From: DASUSH01 sp963785155
GTDB taxonomy: Bacteria; Actinomycetota; Thermoleophilia; Solirubrobacterales; 70-9
DNA: 64,000 bases
Reading direction: 5' to 3'
Assembly: GCA_963785155.1 (NCBI GenBank)
Contig: CAWAUB010000007.1
Span: 62,001-126,000, forward strand
Shown here: positions 42,742-51,952 of the stretch, piece after piece
Layout: each line of letters starts with the position of its first letter
How positions within the stretch are numbered: the first letter of the stretch is position 1
Made by a program: the position numbers and the translations under genes
Notes under the pieces: model-generated
Seen by the model: the letters and a program-made list of their open reading frames with translations, nothing else
Told to the model about the DNA's origin: nothing
The model's database searches: none

Positions 42742-44379
42742 ATGGCCGATCCGGTCGCTGAGTTGAGGGAGACGGTCCGGGCCGCAGCGGCCGAGCTGGG
42801 CGACGGATCGAGCGGGGCTGTGCCGACACTCGAGCGCCCCCCGCGCTCCGACCTGGGCGATTACTCGACCAACGCGGCGATGTTGCTCGCGCCGGTCCTG
42901 GGCGCCCCGCCGCGGGAGATCGCCGAGCGGCTGCGCGACCCGCTCGTCTCGAAGCTCGGCGCGGAGGCGGAGCGGATCGACGTCGCCGGCCCCGGTTTCC
43001 TCAACCTCTTTCTGTCCGATCGCTGGTGCCGTGAGGGTGTCCGCTCGGTGCTCGAGGCCGGTGAGGGCTTCGGCTCCCGCGAGCCGAGCGGCGACCCGGT
43101 CGCGGTCGAGTTCGTCTCGGCCAACCCGACCGGGCCGCTGACCGCAGCCGGCGGCCGTCACGCGGCCTACGGGGACTCGCTCGCGCGCGCCATCGAGCGG
43201 GCCGGCAGCCACGTCGAGCGGCACTACTACCTGAACGACACGGGGGGCCAGGTCCTCCGCTTCGCCCAGTCGATCGCGGCGCGGATGCAGGGCGGCGAGC
43301 TGCCGGAGGACGGATACGAGGGCGAGTATGTCGGCGAGCTGGCCGAGGAGCTGAGCGGTAAGGGCGCGGACGCGGCCGACCTCGATGCCCTTGGCCGGGC
43401 CGGCACCGACGCGATGCGGGACCGCATCGAGGCCACCCTGGAGCGGTTCGGCGTCGTCTACGACCGCTGGTTCTCCGAGCGCTCCTTCCAGGAGAGCGGC
43501 AAGATGGAGGCGGCGATCACGGCGCTGCGCGACGCCGGCCATGTCTACGACTCCGAGGGCGCCGTCTGGCTGCGCACGACGGACTTCGGCGACGACAAGG
43601 ACCGGGTCCTGCTTCGCTCCGATGGCGAGCCGACCTATCTGGCAGCGGACATCTCCTACCACCTGGAGAAGCTCGACGAGTTCGCGCACCTGATCAACGT
43701 GCTCGGAGCGGACCACCACGGCTACGTCGCCCGCATGAAGGGCGCGATCGCCGCGACCGGGGGTGATCCGGACCGCTTCGAGGCGCTGATCATGCAGCTC
43801 GTCCACATCGTCGAAGGCGGGCAGCGCGCGCAGATGTCGAAGCGCCGCGGGGAGTTCGTCACGCTCGACGAGCTGATTGACGACATCGGCGTCGACGCTG
43901 CGCGCTTCTTCATGGTCCAGCGCAGCCACGACACCTCGTTCGACCTCGACCTCGACCTCGCCCGCAGCCGCTCGAATGAGAACCCGGTCTTTTACGTCCA
44001 GTACGCGCACGCCCGGATCGCGAGCATCCTGCGCAAGGCGGAGGCGGAGGCGGGCTGGAAGCATTCGGCCGAGGCCGCGATGGCGGCCGCCGAGGCGGGC
44101 CTCGAGTCGCCCGCGGAGGCCGCCGAGCGCGAGCTCGTCAAGCGCCTGCTCGCGTTCCCGGGCGAGGTCACCGCGGCCGCCGAGCTACGCGCCCCGCACC
44201 GGCTGGCCGCCTACGCGACCGACACCGCCGCCGACTTCCACGCCTTCTACCGCGACTGCCAGGTCGTCGGCGCGGGGGAGGGGCTCCAGGAGGCCCGCCT
44301 CGCACTCTGCGTCGCGACCAAGTCGGTGATCGCCTCGACCCTGGGGCTCCTCGGAGTGAGCGCACCGGAGTCGATGTAA
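42742..44379 (+). CDS. argS: arginyl-tRNA synthetase
   Basis: The 545-residue class I enzyme charges tRNA-Arg. The N-terminal tRNA-recognition domain (DLGDYSTNAAMLLA), active-site entry VEFVSANPTGPLTAAGGRHAAYGDSLARAI, YYLNDTGGQVLRFAQSI, and KMSKS-equivalent region AQMSKRRGEFVTLDEL are visible. A C-terminal DALR domain (NPVFYVQYAHARIASILRKA, LPxxL-type helices, VVGAGEGLQEARLALC) follows. The usual HVGHGR of the HIGH motif is replaced by TAAGGR, so the first catalytic His is missing. The remaining frame is intact. Confidence 0.93.
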   Translation: MADPVAELRETVRAAAAELGDGSSGAVPTLERPPRSDLGDYSTNAAMLLAPVLGAPPREIAERLRDPLVSKLGAEAERIDVAGPGFLNLFLSDRWCREGVRSVLEAGEGFGSREPSGDPVAVEFVSANPTGPLTAAGGRHAAYGDSLARAIERAGSHVERHYYLNDTGGQVLRFAQSIAARMQGGELPEDGYEGEYVGELAEELSGKGADAADLDALGRAGTDAMRDRIEATLERFGVVYDRWFSERSFQESGKMEAAITALRDAGHVYDSEGAVWLRTTDFGDDKDRVLLRSDGEPTYLAADISYHLEKLDEFAHLINVLGADHHGYVARMKGAIAATGGDPDRFEALIMQLVHIVEGGQRAQMSKRRGEFVTLDELIDDIGVDAARFFMVQRSHDTSFDLDLDLARSRSNENPVFYVQYAHARIASILRKAEAEAGWKHSAEAAMAAAEAGLESPAEAAERELVKRLLAFPGEVTAAAELRAPHRLAAYATDTAADFHAFYRDCQVVGAGEGLQEARLALCVATKSVIASTLGLLGVSAPESM

Positions 44380-44389
44380 GTGGACTAGG

Positions 44390-45877
44390 TCAGAGCCCGC
44401 GCCGGCCGACGACGTGCGGGATCGTGAGGAGAAGGATCCGAACGTCGTTCCAGAGCGACCAGTCGGCGACGTACTGGTTGTCGAGGTTGACCATCTCCCG
44501 CATCGGAACACGTCCCGGGCCGAGCAGCTGCCAGGGCCCGGTGATCCCCGGCCGCAGCTCCAGGCGCCGCCGGTGCCAGCCCTCGATCTGGCGATCCTCC
44601 TCGAGCGGCAGCGGTCGGGGGCCGACCAGGCTCATCTCCCCGCGCAGGACATTGAGGAGCTGTGGCAGCTCGTCGAGCGAGTAGCGGCGGATCACGCTGC
44701 CGAACCGCGTGACCCGCGGGTCGCTGCGAAGCTTGAAGACCCCGTCGGCCTCGTTCAGGTGGTCGAGGCGATCGCGCTGTTCCTCGGCACCTTCGACCAT
44801 GCTGCGGAACTTCAGCATCGAGAACTCGCGGCTATCGCGGCCGGCGCGACGCTGACGGAAGAGGACCGGCCCGCGCGAGTCGAGCTTGATCGCGATCGCG
44901 ATCGCGCCCATGAGCGGCGAGAGCACGATCAGCCCGAGGCCCGAGCCGATCAGGTCGAAGCCGCGCTTGAGCACTCGCGAGGAGCGAGTGATATGGAACC
45001 GCGTTACGCCGAGGAGGGTGATCCCGTCGAGGCGGTCCAGGGTCAGGGCGGACCCGGCGACGCGAGCGTGGCGCGGCAGGACGCTCACCTTCAGTCCCGC
45101 GTCCCTGATTTCGCGCACGGAGTTGACCAGTTCCTCGGAGGCGCCGGGGCCCGGGGCCAGGACGACGCGCTGGGCACCGCCCGAAACGGCGAGCTCGGCG
45201 ATCCGGGGCACGAGCTCTTTCGCCCACGCTCCGTTGGCGCCGGGCGGCGGGCCTCCGTCGACCGGCACCTCGCCGACGAGCTCGGCCTTGACGCCCCGTG
45301 AAGCCTCCAGCTTCTCGCGAAACTCGGCGGCGCTCTCACCATCACCGACGAAGATGCAGCGCTCGATGGGGGAGAGGCGGCGGGCGATCACCCGCGAGAC
45401 GGAGCGCAGCGCCACGGTCAGAACGAAGAGAAGCGGCCACAGGACGAGGACCTGCGTCGCGTCGAGGCCCCCGGAGACGAGCGCGCCGCCGGCGAGCCAG
45501 AGGACGAGCACGGTGAGCGTCGCAAGCTGGAACAGCTCCGGCGCTTCGTCGAGGGTCGAGCGGCGCAGCAGGTTCGCGTCGCGGTCATAGAGGCCCATCA
45601 CCTTCGCGACGACGATCAGCACGGGCACCGCGAGCAGCGCGGCTGGCCGCAGCGAGCCGCCGCCGATCGCCGCGACGATCGCGAGCGAGACTCCGAGGGC
45701 GGCCACGTCGGCCAGTGCAAGCGAGCGGCGCACGGTCGAGTCGCGGTGGACGACCGTCAGCCCGATCCGCCACGCGCGCTCGGAGAGGGTCGGCGCCTGC
45801 CGGATCCGCTCCGCGACCTCCCGGGCTGCATCCTGCGCCGTGGGTTCTGCCTGGCCGGTAACTGCTCTCGCGGTCAA
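44390..45877 (-). CDS. polyprenyl-phosphate sugar-1-phosphate transferase (WbaP/CpsE-type)
   Basis: It starts exopolysaccharide repeat-unit synthesis by loading a sugar-phosphate onto undecaprenyl phosphate. Four N-terminal helices (about residues 50-165) and a nucleotide-binding-like middle domain (CIFVGDGESAAEF) precede the conserved catalytic domain. That domain holds KRGFDLIGSGLGLIVLSPLM, GPVLFRQRRAGRDSREFSMLKFRSMV, YSLDELPQLLNVLRGEMSLVGPRPLP, and RPGITGPWQL. TTG 45877 is preferred because GAGAGGA lies just upstream and a TACGCT hexamer at 45900-45895. It diverges from the glycosyltransferase operon and defines the left end of the polysaccharide locus. Confidence 0.92.
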   Translation of the reverse strand: MTARAVTGQAEPTAQDAAREVAERIRQAPTLSERAWRIGLTVVHRDSTVRRSLALADVAALGVSLAIVAAIGGGSLRPAALLAVPVLIVVAKVMGLYDRDANLLRRSTLDEAPELFQLATLTVLVLWLAGGALVSGGLDATQVLVLWPLLFVLTVALRSVSRVIARRLSPIERCIFVGDGESAAEFREKLEASRGVKAELVGEVPVDGGPPPGANGAWAKELVPRIAELAVSGGAQRVVLAPGPGASEELVNSVREIRDAGLKVSVLPRHARVAGSALTLDRLDGITLLGVTRFHITRSSRVLKRGFDLIGSGLGLIVLSPLMGAIAIAIKLDSRGPVLFRQRRAGRDSREFSMLKFRSMVEGAEEQRDRLDHLNEADGVFKLRSDPRVTRFGSVIRRYSLDELPQLLNVLRGEMSLVGPRPLPLEEDRQIEGWHRRRLELRPGITGPWQLLGPGRVPMREMVNLDNQYVADWSLWNDVRILLLTIPHVVGRRGL

Positions 45878-45948
45878 ACCAGTCCTCTCAGGCCAGCGTA
45901 CCGCGACGCCGCGCGGCGTTCCACCTCGTCGTAACCCCACACCCTGAC

Positions 45949-45954
45949 TATCGT
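45949..45954 (+). promoter_or_regulatory. -10 hexamer before the glycosyltransferase operon
   Basis: TATCGT ends 9 nt before GTG 45964. With TACGCT on the other strand (45900-45895) it forms a short divergent promoter region. Confidence 0.4.
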
Positions 45955-45963
45955 GCGCTCGGC

Positions 45964-46791
45964 GTGAAACCTGAAGTCGTCTGGCCGGCTTTGGCCGTCG
46001 TCACACACGAATCCGAGTCGGATCTGCGCCGCGCTCTTCCCGGCCTCGTCGCCACGGCGGAGCGACTTGAGACGGCGGTGATCGTCGTCGATAACGCCTC
46101 CCCGGACGGGACGATCGACCTGCTGCGCGCTTGGTCCGAGCGCAGCCCTGCGCTGCGGGTCGAGGAGTGGAGCCTCAACCGGGGATACGCGACGGCAGCC
46201 AACCACGCGTTCGCCCTCGCCGGAGAACGCGACGTCTTCCTGCTCAACCCCGACGTGGAGCTGCCCGGCCCGGAGCCGGTCCGTGCACTCGCGGCGGCTC
46301 TCTCCGAGCTCCCGCAGGCAGGGATCGTCGCCCCGCGACTGATCGACTCCGACGGGACGATCCAGCCGAGCGCCCGCCGGCTCGCCAGCGTCCCGGCGAT
46401 GCTCGGCAGCCTCGGGGCGGCGCGAGCCGTGCCGCCGCTTCGCAGCGCCTACACGCGCTATCTCGGCCCGTCGCTTCGCGAGGGGACGGCGGCCGTCGGC
46501 TGGGTCATCGGGGCGGCGATGCTGGTGCGCCGCCGGGCGTTCGAGGCGGTTGGCGGCTTCGACGAGGACTTCTTCCTCTACATGGAGGACGCCGACTTCT
46601 GCTGCCGCCTCAACGCCTCCGGATGGGAGGTCGACTACGTGAGTGAGGTGAAGCTCCGCCACGGCTATGCCCGCGCCTCCTCACAGCCGGGCGCCAGCGT
46701 GATCGCCTCGCAGGCGCGCCGCCGCCACATCGCGAGCCTCGCTCGCTACTGGCGGAAGCACCCGCGCGCGATCGTCGGGGGCGAGCGATGA
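45964..46791 (+). CDS. GT2-family glycosyltransferase (rhamnosyl-type)
   Basis: The 275-residue GT-A enzyme has AVVTHESESDLRRALPGL, VIVVDNASPDGTIDLL, NRGYATAANHAF, LLNPDVEL (DxD position), and GWVIGAAMLVRRRAFEAVGGFDEDFFLYMEDADFCCRL with the catalytic Asp. It belongs to the WbbL/rhamnosyltransferase branch and acts on lipid-linked oligosaccharide at the inner membrane face. It overlaps the next glycosyltransferase gene (ATGA). Confidence 0.88.
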   Translation: MKPEVVWPALAVVTHESESDLRRALPGLVATAERLETAVIVVDNASPDGTIDLLRAWSERSPALRVEEWSLNRGYATAANHAFALAGERDVFLLNPDVELPGPEPVRALAAALSELPQAGIVAPRLIDSDGTIQPSARRLASVPAMLGSLGAARAVPPLRSAYTRYLGPSLREGTAAVGWVIGAAMLVRRRAFEAVGGFDEDFFLYMEDADFCCRLNASGWEVDYVSEVKLRHGYARASSQPGASVIASQARRRHIASLARYWRKHPRAIVGGER

Positions 46792-47825
46792 GCGCCGCAG
46801 CGGCAGCAGAGGTCCTGATCCCGCACCACGCGGGCCGCGAGCGCCTGCGGGCGGCACTCGACTCGCTGCGCCGCCAGACCGCCATCGCGCCGGTCTGCGT
46901 GATCGACAACGGCTCCGCGGACGGCAGTCGCGAGCTGCTCGCCGACCAGTACGACGAGGTCCGGGTGCTGGAGCTGGGCGCCAACCGGGGCTTCGGCGCG
47001 GCGATCAACGCCGGCGCGCGCTCGAGCGAGGCGGCGACGATCGTCCTGCTCAACAACGACACCGAAGCCGACGAGTGCTTTGTCGAGACGATGCTCGCGG
47101 CGATCGGCGATCGCGGGGCCGCCGCGGGCTGCCTGCGTCTTCCCGACGGGACGATCGACAGCGCCGGGGTCGACGCGGACACCTCGCTGGTCGCCTACGA
47201 CCATCTGCACGGGGAGCCGTACCCGCCGCCCGCCGCGGAATCGGAGCCCCTCGGTCCCTGCGGGGGCGCCGCGGCATACGACCGCGAGCTGTTCCTCGCC
47301 CTTGGCGGCTTCGACGAGGGCTTCTTCGCCTATCTCGAGGATCTGGACCTGGCGATCCGCTGGCGCCTCGCAGGACACGGATGTGCCGCGGCGCGGGACG
47401 CGTTCGCCTGGCACCGTCATGCCGGGACCCTCGGCGCGGGCAGCGCAGGCAAGAACCGCCTGCTCGGCGCCGGCCGCGGCCGGCTGCTCTGGAAGTACGG
47501 CGCGGCGCTCTCACCCGCCGATCGGCTTCGCGGGCTCGCGATCGACGGCGTCACCTACGGCGGCCAGATCGCGCTCGACCGGAACGCCGGCGCGCTCGGC
47601 GGCCGGCGGGACGTCCGCCGCGAGCTCCGCGGTGAGCCGCCGCCCCCGGTGCCGGAGGGGTTCGCCCAGCTGCCGCTGCGCGAGGTCGGCGCGCTCGAAT
47701 CGCTACGCCGGCGCTGGCAGCGCGGGCGCCAAATCGCCAAGGCGGTGAAGATGTCTGAGCGGGAGCCGGGGGAGGCGGGCGAAGCCGATGAGGGGGCGAG
47801 CCCAGCGTTGATGTCGTCGTCGTAA
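46788..47825 (+). CDS. GT2-family glycosyltransferase
   Basis: The 345-residue protein has VLIPHHAGRERLRAALDSL, VCVIDNGSADGSRELL, NRGFGAAINAGA, VLLNNDTEADE and GGAAAYDRELFLALGGFDEGFFAYLEDLDLAIRW, followed by WHRHAGTLG. A C-terminal helical extension of about 80 residues ends in a poorly conserved acidic tail (EREPGEAGEADEG). The tail lies over the start of the next gene; if the extra G at 47792-47796 is an error, it would end about five codons earlier. Confidence 0.87.
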   Translation: MSAAAAAEVLIPHHAGRERLRAALDSLRRQTAIAPVCVIDNGSADGSRELLADQYDEVRVLELGANRGFGAAINAGARSSEAATIVLLNNDTEADECFVETMLAAIGDRGAAAGCLRLPDGTIDSAGVDADTSLVAYDHLHGEPYPPPAAESEPLGPCGGAAAYDRELFLALGGFDEGFFAYLEDLDLAIRWRLAGHGCAAARDAFAWHRHAGTLGAGSAGKNRLLGAGRGRLLWKYGAALSPADRLRGLAIDGVTYGGQIALDRNAGALGGRRDVRRELRGEPPPPVPEGFAQLPLREVGALESLRRRWQRGRQIAKAVKMSEREPGEAGEADEGASPALMSSS

Positions 47826-48718
47826 CCCACGACACGCGGGAGATCACCCTGCGCTGCGCCGAATCGATCATCGCCGCGAAGAATGCCGGCGAGGCCCGGA
47901 TCGCGCTGACGGTCGTCGACAACGCATCGGCGGACGGCACGGCGGAGGCGCTGGCCGATCGTGCGCCCGAGGCACGCGTCCTGCGCAACGAGGAAAACCT
48001 TGGCTATGGCGCGGCGTGTAACCAGGGCCTGCGCGATGGCGAGGGCGAGATCGTCCTGATCCTGAACAGCGACATCTTCGCCAGACCCGGCGCGATCGGC
48101 CGCCTCGCAGGCTATCTCGCCATGAACCCTTCTCACGTCGCCGCCGGTGGCCGGCTCGTCGACCCCGGGACCGAGGACGTGCAGGTCGGCCACAACGTCC
48201 GCGCCTTTCCCCGCCTCGCCCCGCAGGCCGCGCAGATGCTCGGCCTCGAGCGGGCCTGGCCGGCCAATCCCCTTTCGCGCGGCTACCTCTGCCTCGGGCT
48301 CGATTACGCGCGAACCCAGGACGTCGACCAGCCGGCCGGATCCTGCTTCGCCGCCCGCCGCGAGGACTTCGATGCGCTCGACGGCTTCGACGACGGCTTC
48401 TACTACTGGTACGAGGACGTCGACCTCGCGCGCCGCCTGCGGGACCGCGGCCCGATCGCTTACATCCACGACGCGACCTTCGAGCACGTCGGCGGCGCGA
48501 CCTTCGCGCAATGGAACCGCCCCGAGGCGATCCTGTCCTGGTACCCAGGCCTCTTCCGCTACTTCGCGCGCCACCGCCCGCGGCCGGAGCAACTGGCGCT
48601 GCGCGCTCTGGCGGCGGCCCTCGGCGCTCTCCGAGCCGCGATCAATCTGCCGCGCCACCGGGACCGGGCCCGGGCGTGCTGGAGGATGGCGAAGATGGCG
48701 GTTGCGGGGCCCGACTAG
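47788..48718 (+). CDS. GT2-family glycosyltransferase, start obscured by one-base shift
   Basis: The open frame reads VDVVVVTHDTREITLRCAESI, LTVVDNASADGTAEAL, NLGYGAACNQGL, LILNSDIFARPG and AGSCFAARREDFDALDGFDDGFYYWYEDVDLARRL, all GT2 marks. No usable start lies in frame after the stop at 47789-47791. ATG 47788 begins MRG and joins this frame if one G of the five-G run at 47792-47796 is removed, giving 309 residues. The 3' end overlaps the convergent glycosyltransferase by 77 nt, which is unusually long. Confidence 0.82.
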
Positions 48719-49640
48719 CGCGAAGGGCGGTCCTCGCCAGCGCGTCGCCGACGGCAAGCCGCCGGCCGGGCTTCGGCTCGATCCCCCAAAAGGCCTCCCG
48801 CTGAGCCTCGTCGCAGAGGAACCGCCAGGTTCGCTCGTCCATCAGGCCCGCCGCCGCGAACGGAGTCAGCGCCGCCGCCTTGACCCGGTGGCGCGCCCCG
48901 GGACGACTCGGCATCGGGAGGCCCGGCGCCTTCGCCTCCAGCACCCGGTAGGCGACGCCGACTCGCCGCATCCGATCGAGGGTCGCAGCGAGGTCGGTTG
49001 GGTGGTAGTGCTCGGCGGCGGCGCGCGGGTCGTAGTGGAGGCGCATCCCGGCGCCGGCGAGGCGCAGGCCCAGCTCGGCGTCCTCGCACGCCGCGTCGGT
49101 GAAGTCCTCGTCGAAGCCGCCGACGCGCCGGACCAGCCCGGACTTGACGGAGACGTTCGCGGTCCAAAAGCAATCGGCGGGCACCTCGCCTGCGTGCAGA
49201 GCGCCGTAGCCGAACTGGACGCCGTCCGTGTGCAGCCAGCGCACGAACTCGGAATCCATGAGCGCGGCCGCGGGCTCGACCAGGCCCAGTAGCGCGTCGC
49301 AATCGTCGGGGTGCCGGCGGTGGAACTCGAGATGGCGCTCGAGCAGCCCCTGCTCCGGCCATGCGTCGTCGCCGAGGAAGAGAACCGCCTCCCCGCGCGC
49401 CCTCGCGAGTCCCCTGTTGCGGGCCGCTGCAGGGCCGAGGGGCGCCTGCTCGACCACCTCGATCGGAACCCCCGAGGAGCCGGTCCCCTCCGCCGCAAGA
49501 CGGCGCTCCGAGCTCGGCCCGTCGTAGACCACGATCACCTCGACCGGCAGTCCCTGGCCCTGGTCGTGCAGACGCCGCAGCGTCTCGGCGAGCACCTGCT
49601 CGCGCATCCGGCTCGGAATGACGACGCTCAGCTCGGCCAC
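48642..49640 (-). CDS. GT2-family glycosyltransferase
   Basis: The 332-residue protein has LSVVIPSRMREQVLAETLRRL, VEVIVVYDGPSSE, LGPAAARNRGLARARGEAVLFLGDDAWPE, DCFWTANVSVKSGLVRRVGGFDEDFTDAACEDAELGLRLAGAG. The catalytic Glu/Asp region is complete. The C-terminal 60 residues become low-complexity (PQPPSSPSSSTPGPGPGG) where it overlaps the preceding gene, so the true end may be earlier. It stands head-on to the 46-48.7 kb operon and upstream of nothing on its own strand. Confidence 0.85.
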   Translation of the reverse strand: MAELSVVIPSRMREQVLAETLRRLHDQGQGLPVEVIVVYDGPSSERRLAAEGTGSSGVPIEVVEQAPLGPAAARNRGLARARGEAVLFLGDDAWPEQGLLERHLEFHRRHPDDCDALLGLVEPAAALMDSEFVRWLHTDGVQFGYGALHAGEVPADCFWTANVSVKSGLVRRVGGFDEDFTDAACEDAELGLRLAGAGMRLHYDPRAAAEHYHPTDLAATLDRMRRVGVAYRVLEAKAPGLPMPSRPGARHRVKAAALTPFAAAGLMDERTWRFLCDEAQREAFWGIEPKPGRRLAVGDALARTALRASRAPQPPSSPSSSTPGPGPGGAAD

Positions 49641-49673
49641 GGCGCCAGGCTAATAGTCATGTCCCGGACTCGC

Positions 49674-50810
49674 CTACGGGGTTCCGCCCGTGAACTCCGT
49701 GAGCTTGCGCCATGCCGGCTTCGCCTCGAGCCTCTCCGTGAAGAGGCCGGAATAGCGGCACACGGTGCATTCGGCCTGCACGTCGTTGTCCCGCCAGACG
49801 TACCAGATGACCTTGCCGATCCGCCATTCCTCGCGGGTCAGGAACAGGCGGAACGAGCGGGCGAGTAACCGCTTTTGGCCCTGCTCCGACTTCACCAGCT
49901 CGAAGCCCGCCGGGCCGTCGGTCGGCCAGCCGATCTCGGTGATCCATAGCGGCGCCTCCGGCATGGGGCCGGACTCGATCACCCGCCGCAGGCCGCGCGC
50001 CTGTGCCGCGATCCCGCTGAGGTTCGGCGAGTACGGATGCAGGGCGTACACATCGAATGACCCCGGTTCGCTGCGCCGGTGGAATCGCGCCAGGAACTGC
50101 TCGGCCGGAATGCCGTTGGACGGGGTTCCGAACATGCCGCCGAGCACCACCGTCGCGGCCGGGTCGGCAGCGCGGATCGCCTTCCCCGCGAGGGCCACGA
50201 CCTTCCCGTACTCGGCGGGTGATGGCCGCGGCGACCAGAAGACCGGCGAGTTTGCCTCGTTCCAGATCTGCCACTCGACGATCGGTAGCTCCGCTGGGCC
50301 AGGATCGAGCGGATTGTCGTCCTGCCAGAACTCACCGCCGGGGCCGTACCTGTGCACCAGGTCGGCGAGCAGGTCCTGCCACGCGTCGCGCGCGGCCCGG
50401 TTGTCGATCGGTGGGCGCTCCGGGTCCTGGGCGACCCATCGCGGAGTTCCGTAGACGAACGGGAGCACGCGAACGCCGTGCTGGGCGGCGCGACCGACGA
50501 CCTTGTCCGTGCCTCCCCAGCGGCTCTGGTCCTCCGGCAGCCCCGCTGGCAGCCCCGGGACTGGATTCACGGGCTCGCTCGGCGGCTTCGGCTCGATGTG
50601 AGGCCAGTAGAACGGGACCCGCAGCACCCGAACCCCGCCGGCTGCCATGCGGCCAAGCTCGGCCGAGGTCAGGTCCGTCGCCGACGTGACGCCGTAGAAG
50701 TCGGCTGCCGGAGGCGGGGGGAGGGCGGCCTGCGAACCCGGCACGGCGGCAATCGCGGTGGCCATGACGAGCGCGAGCGCCCCGCTCGCCAGGCGCCTCG
50801 TGTTGCTCAG
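49674..50810 (-). CDS. secreted clan GH-A glycoside hydrolase
   Basis: A signal peptide (ASGALALVMATAIAAVPGSQA) leads to a (beta/alpha)8 protein: DFYGVTSATDLTSAELGRMAAGGVRVLRVPFYWPHIEP, VLPFVYGTPRWVA, acid/base Glu in IVEWQIWNEANSPVFW, FDVYALHPYSPNLSG, nucleophile Glu in LWITEIGWPTDGPAG. The motif NEA replaces the usual NEP. It closely resembles the upstream gene and the one at 41.3 kb, including the CTVCRYSG Cys pair. CTG 50810 overlaps the upstream stop (CTGA); ATG 50765 would leave only a short signal peptide, so the start is uncertain. Confidence 0.82.
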   Translation of the reverse strand: MSNTRRLASGALALVMATAIAAVPGSQAALPPPPAADFYGVTSATDLTSAELGRMAAGGVRVLRVPFYWPHIEPKPPSEPVNPVPGLPAGLPEDQSRWGGTDKVVGRAAQHGVRVLPFVYGTPRWVAQDPERPPIDNRAARDAWQDLLADLVHRYGPGGEFWQDDNPLDPGPAELPIVEWQIWNEANSPVFWSPRPSPAEYGKVVALAGKAIRAADPAATVVLGGMFGTPSNGIPAEQFLARFHRRSEPGSFDVYALHPYSPNLSGIAAQARGLRRVIESGPMPEAPLWITEIGWPTDGPAGFELVKSEQGQKRLLARSFRLFLTREEWRIGKVIWYVWRDNDVQAECTVCRYSGLFTERLEAKPAWRKLTEFTGGTP

Positions 50811-51952
50811 GGCTGACCGCCGGTGAACTGCGTGAACTTCCGCCAGGCGGGCTTCGGCTCCTGTGTATCGGTGAACAGCCCGGAGAACTGGCAAACCGAG
50901 CAGCCCGTCTGCACGTCGTTGTCGCGCCACGTGTACCAGATCACCCGCTCGATGTTCCAGCGGCGTCGCTCCTTCAGAAACAGCCGGAACGACTTCGAAA
51001 GCAGGCGCTTCTGGCCGTCTGGCGTCTTCACCAGGTTGTACCCGGCGGGACCGTCTGTCGGCCAGCCGATCTCCGTGATCAGCAGCGGCAGCTTGGCATC
51101 GCCGTGCCGGCGAACGACGTCACGGGCGAAATCGATCTGCAGTTCGATCCCGTTGAGATTTGGCGAGTACGGATGGAGCGCGTAGGCGTCGAAGGTGTCG
51201 GCGATCCCCGGGACGCCGTAGAGGGCTTCGAGGAAGTCCCAGGCGTGGATCCCGCTCGCCGGCGTGCCGAACATCCCGGCGAGGACGATCGCCGCCCCGG
51301 GGTCGGCCTGCTTGATCGCCGCGCTCGAGAGCTTGAGCAGGTCCGCGTACTCGGCCGGCGAGGGGGCGGGCGCCCAGAAGAGCGCGGAGTTGGGCTCGTT
51401 CGAGATCTGCCAATCCGTGATCGGGCGCTTCGGGACCTCGGGGTTCTCGCTCCACAGGGTGCCCGCCGGCCCGTAGCGGCCGACGAGGTCGGCGAGCAGG
51501 TCCTGCCAGGCGGAGCGAGCCGCGTCGCTGTCGAGCGGGGGCCGCTTCGGGTCCGAGGCAACCCAATCGGGAGTTCCATAGACGAAGGGCAGCACTCGAA
51601 TTCCGTTTTCGGCCGCTCGGATCACACGCTGGTCGAGCGACTTGAACTGCTTCGACTCCGGCGGCTGTGGATTGATCGGCAGCGGCAGCGGTCCCTCCTC
51701 CGGAGCGACCGGCGCATTGGGTTCGATCGAGGGCCAGTAGAAGGGGAGGCGGACGACTCCGGCCCGTCCACGACCCAGCTGCGCGAACTCCCCGGCGCTC
51801 AGCTCGGTTGCCGGCGAGACGCCGTAGAACTCGCCGAACGGCGCAGCGGGGATGGCCGCCTGGGCCGGGCTGGCCCCGATCGCGAATGCGGTGATGCTTG
51901 CCGCGCCCGCGGCGAGCGCCGCGAGCCGGTTGTGGCGGCGATCCCGCCTCAT
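50807..51952 (-). CDS. secreted clan GH-A glycoside hydrolase
   Basis: The 381-residue protein has a Sec signal (LAALAAGAASITAFAIGASPAQA). The fold marks are EFYGVSPATELSAGEFAQLGRGRAGVVRLPFYWPSIEP, VLPFVYGTPDWVA, acid/base Glu in ITDWQISNEPNSALFW, FDAYALHPYSPNLNG, and nucleophile Glu in LLITEIGWPTDGPAG, then VIWYTWRDND and CSVCQFSG. It is a tandem paralogue of the next gene. Both follow a secreted membrane-anchored protein in one overlapping operon (TGATG and CTGA junctions), which suggests joint work on an extracellular glycan. Confidence 0.85.
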   Translation of the reverse strand: MRRDRRHNRLAALAAGAASITAFAIGASPAQAAIPAAPFGEFYGVSPATELSAGEFAQLGRGRAGVVRLPFYWPSIEPNAPVAPEEGPLPLPINPQPPESKQFKSLDQRVIRAAENGIRVLPFVYGTPDWVASDPKRPPLDSDAARSAWQDLLADLVGRYGPAGTLWSENPEVPKRPITDWQISNEPNSALFWAPAPSPAEYADLLKLSSAAIKQADPGAAIVLAGMFGTPASGIHAWDFLEALYGVPGIADTFDAYALHPYSPNLNGIELQIDFARDVVRRHGDAKLPLLITEIGWPTDGPAGYNLVKTPDGQKRLLSKSFRLFLKERRRWNIERVIWYTWRDNDVQTGCSVCQFSGLFTDTQEPKPAWRKFTQFTGGQP

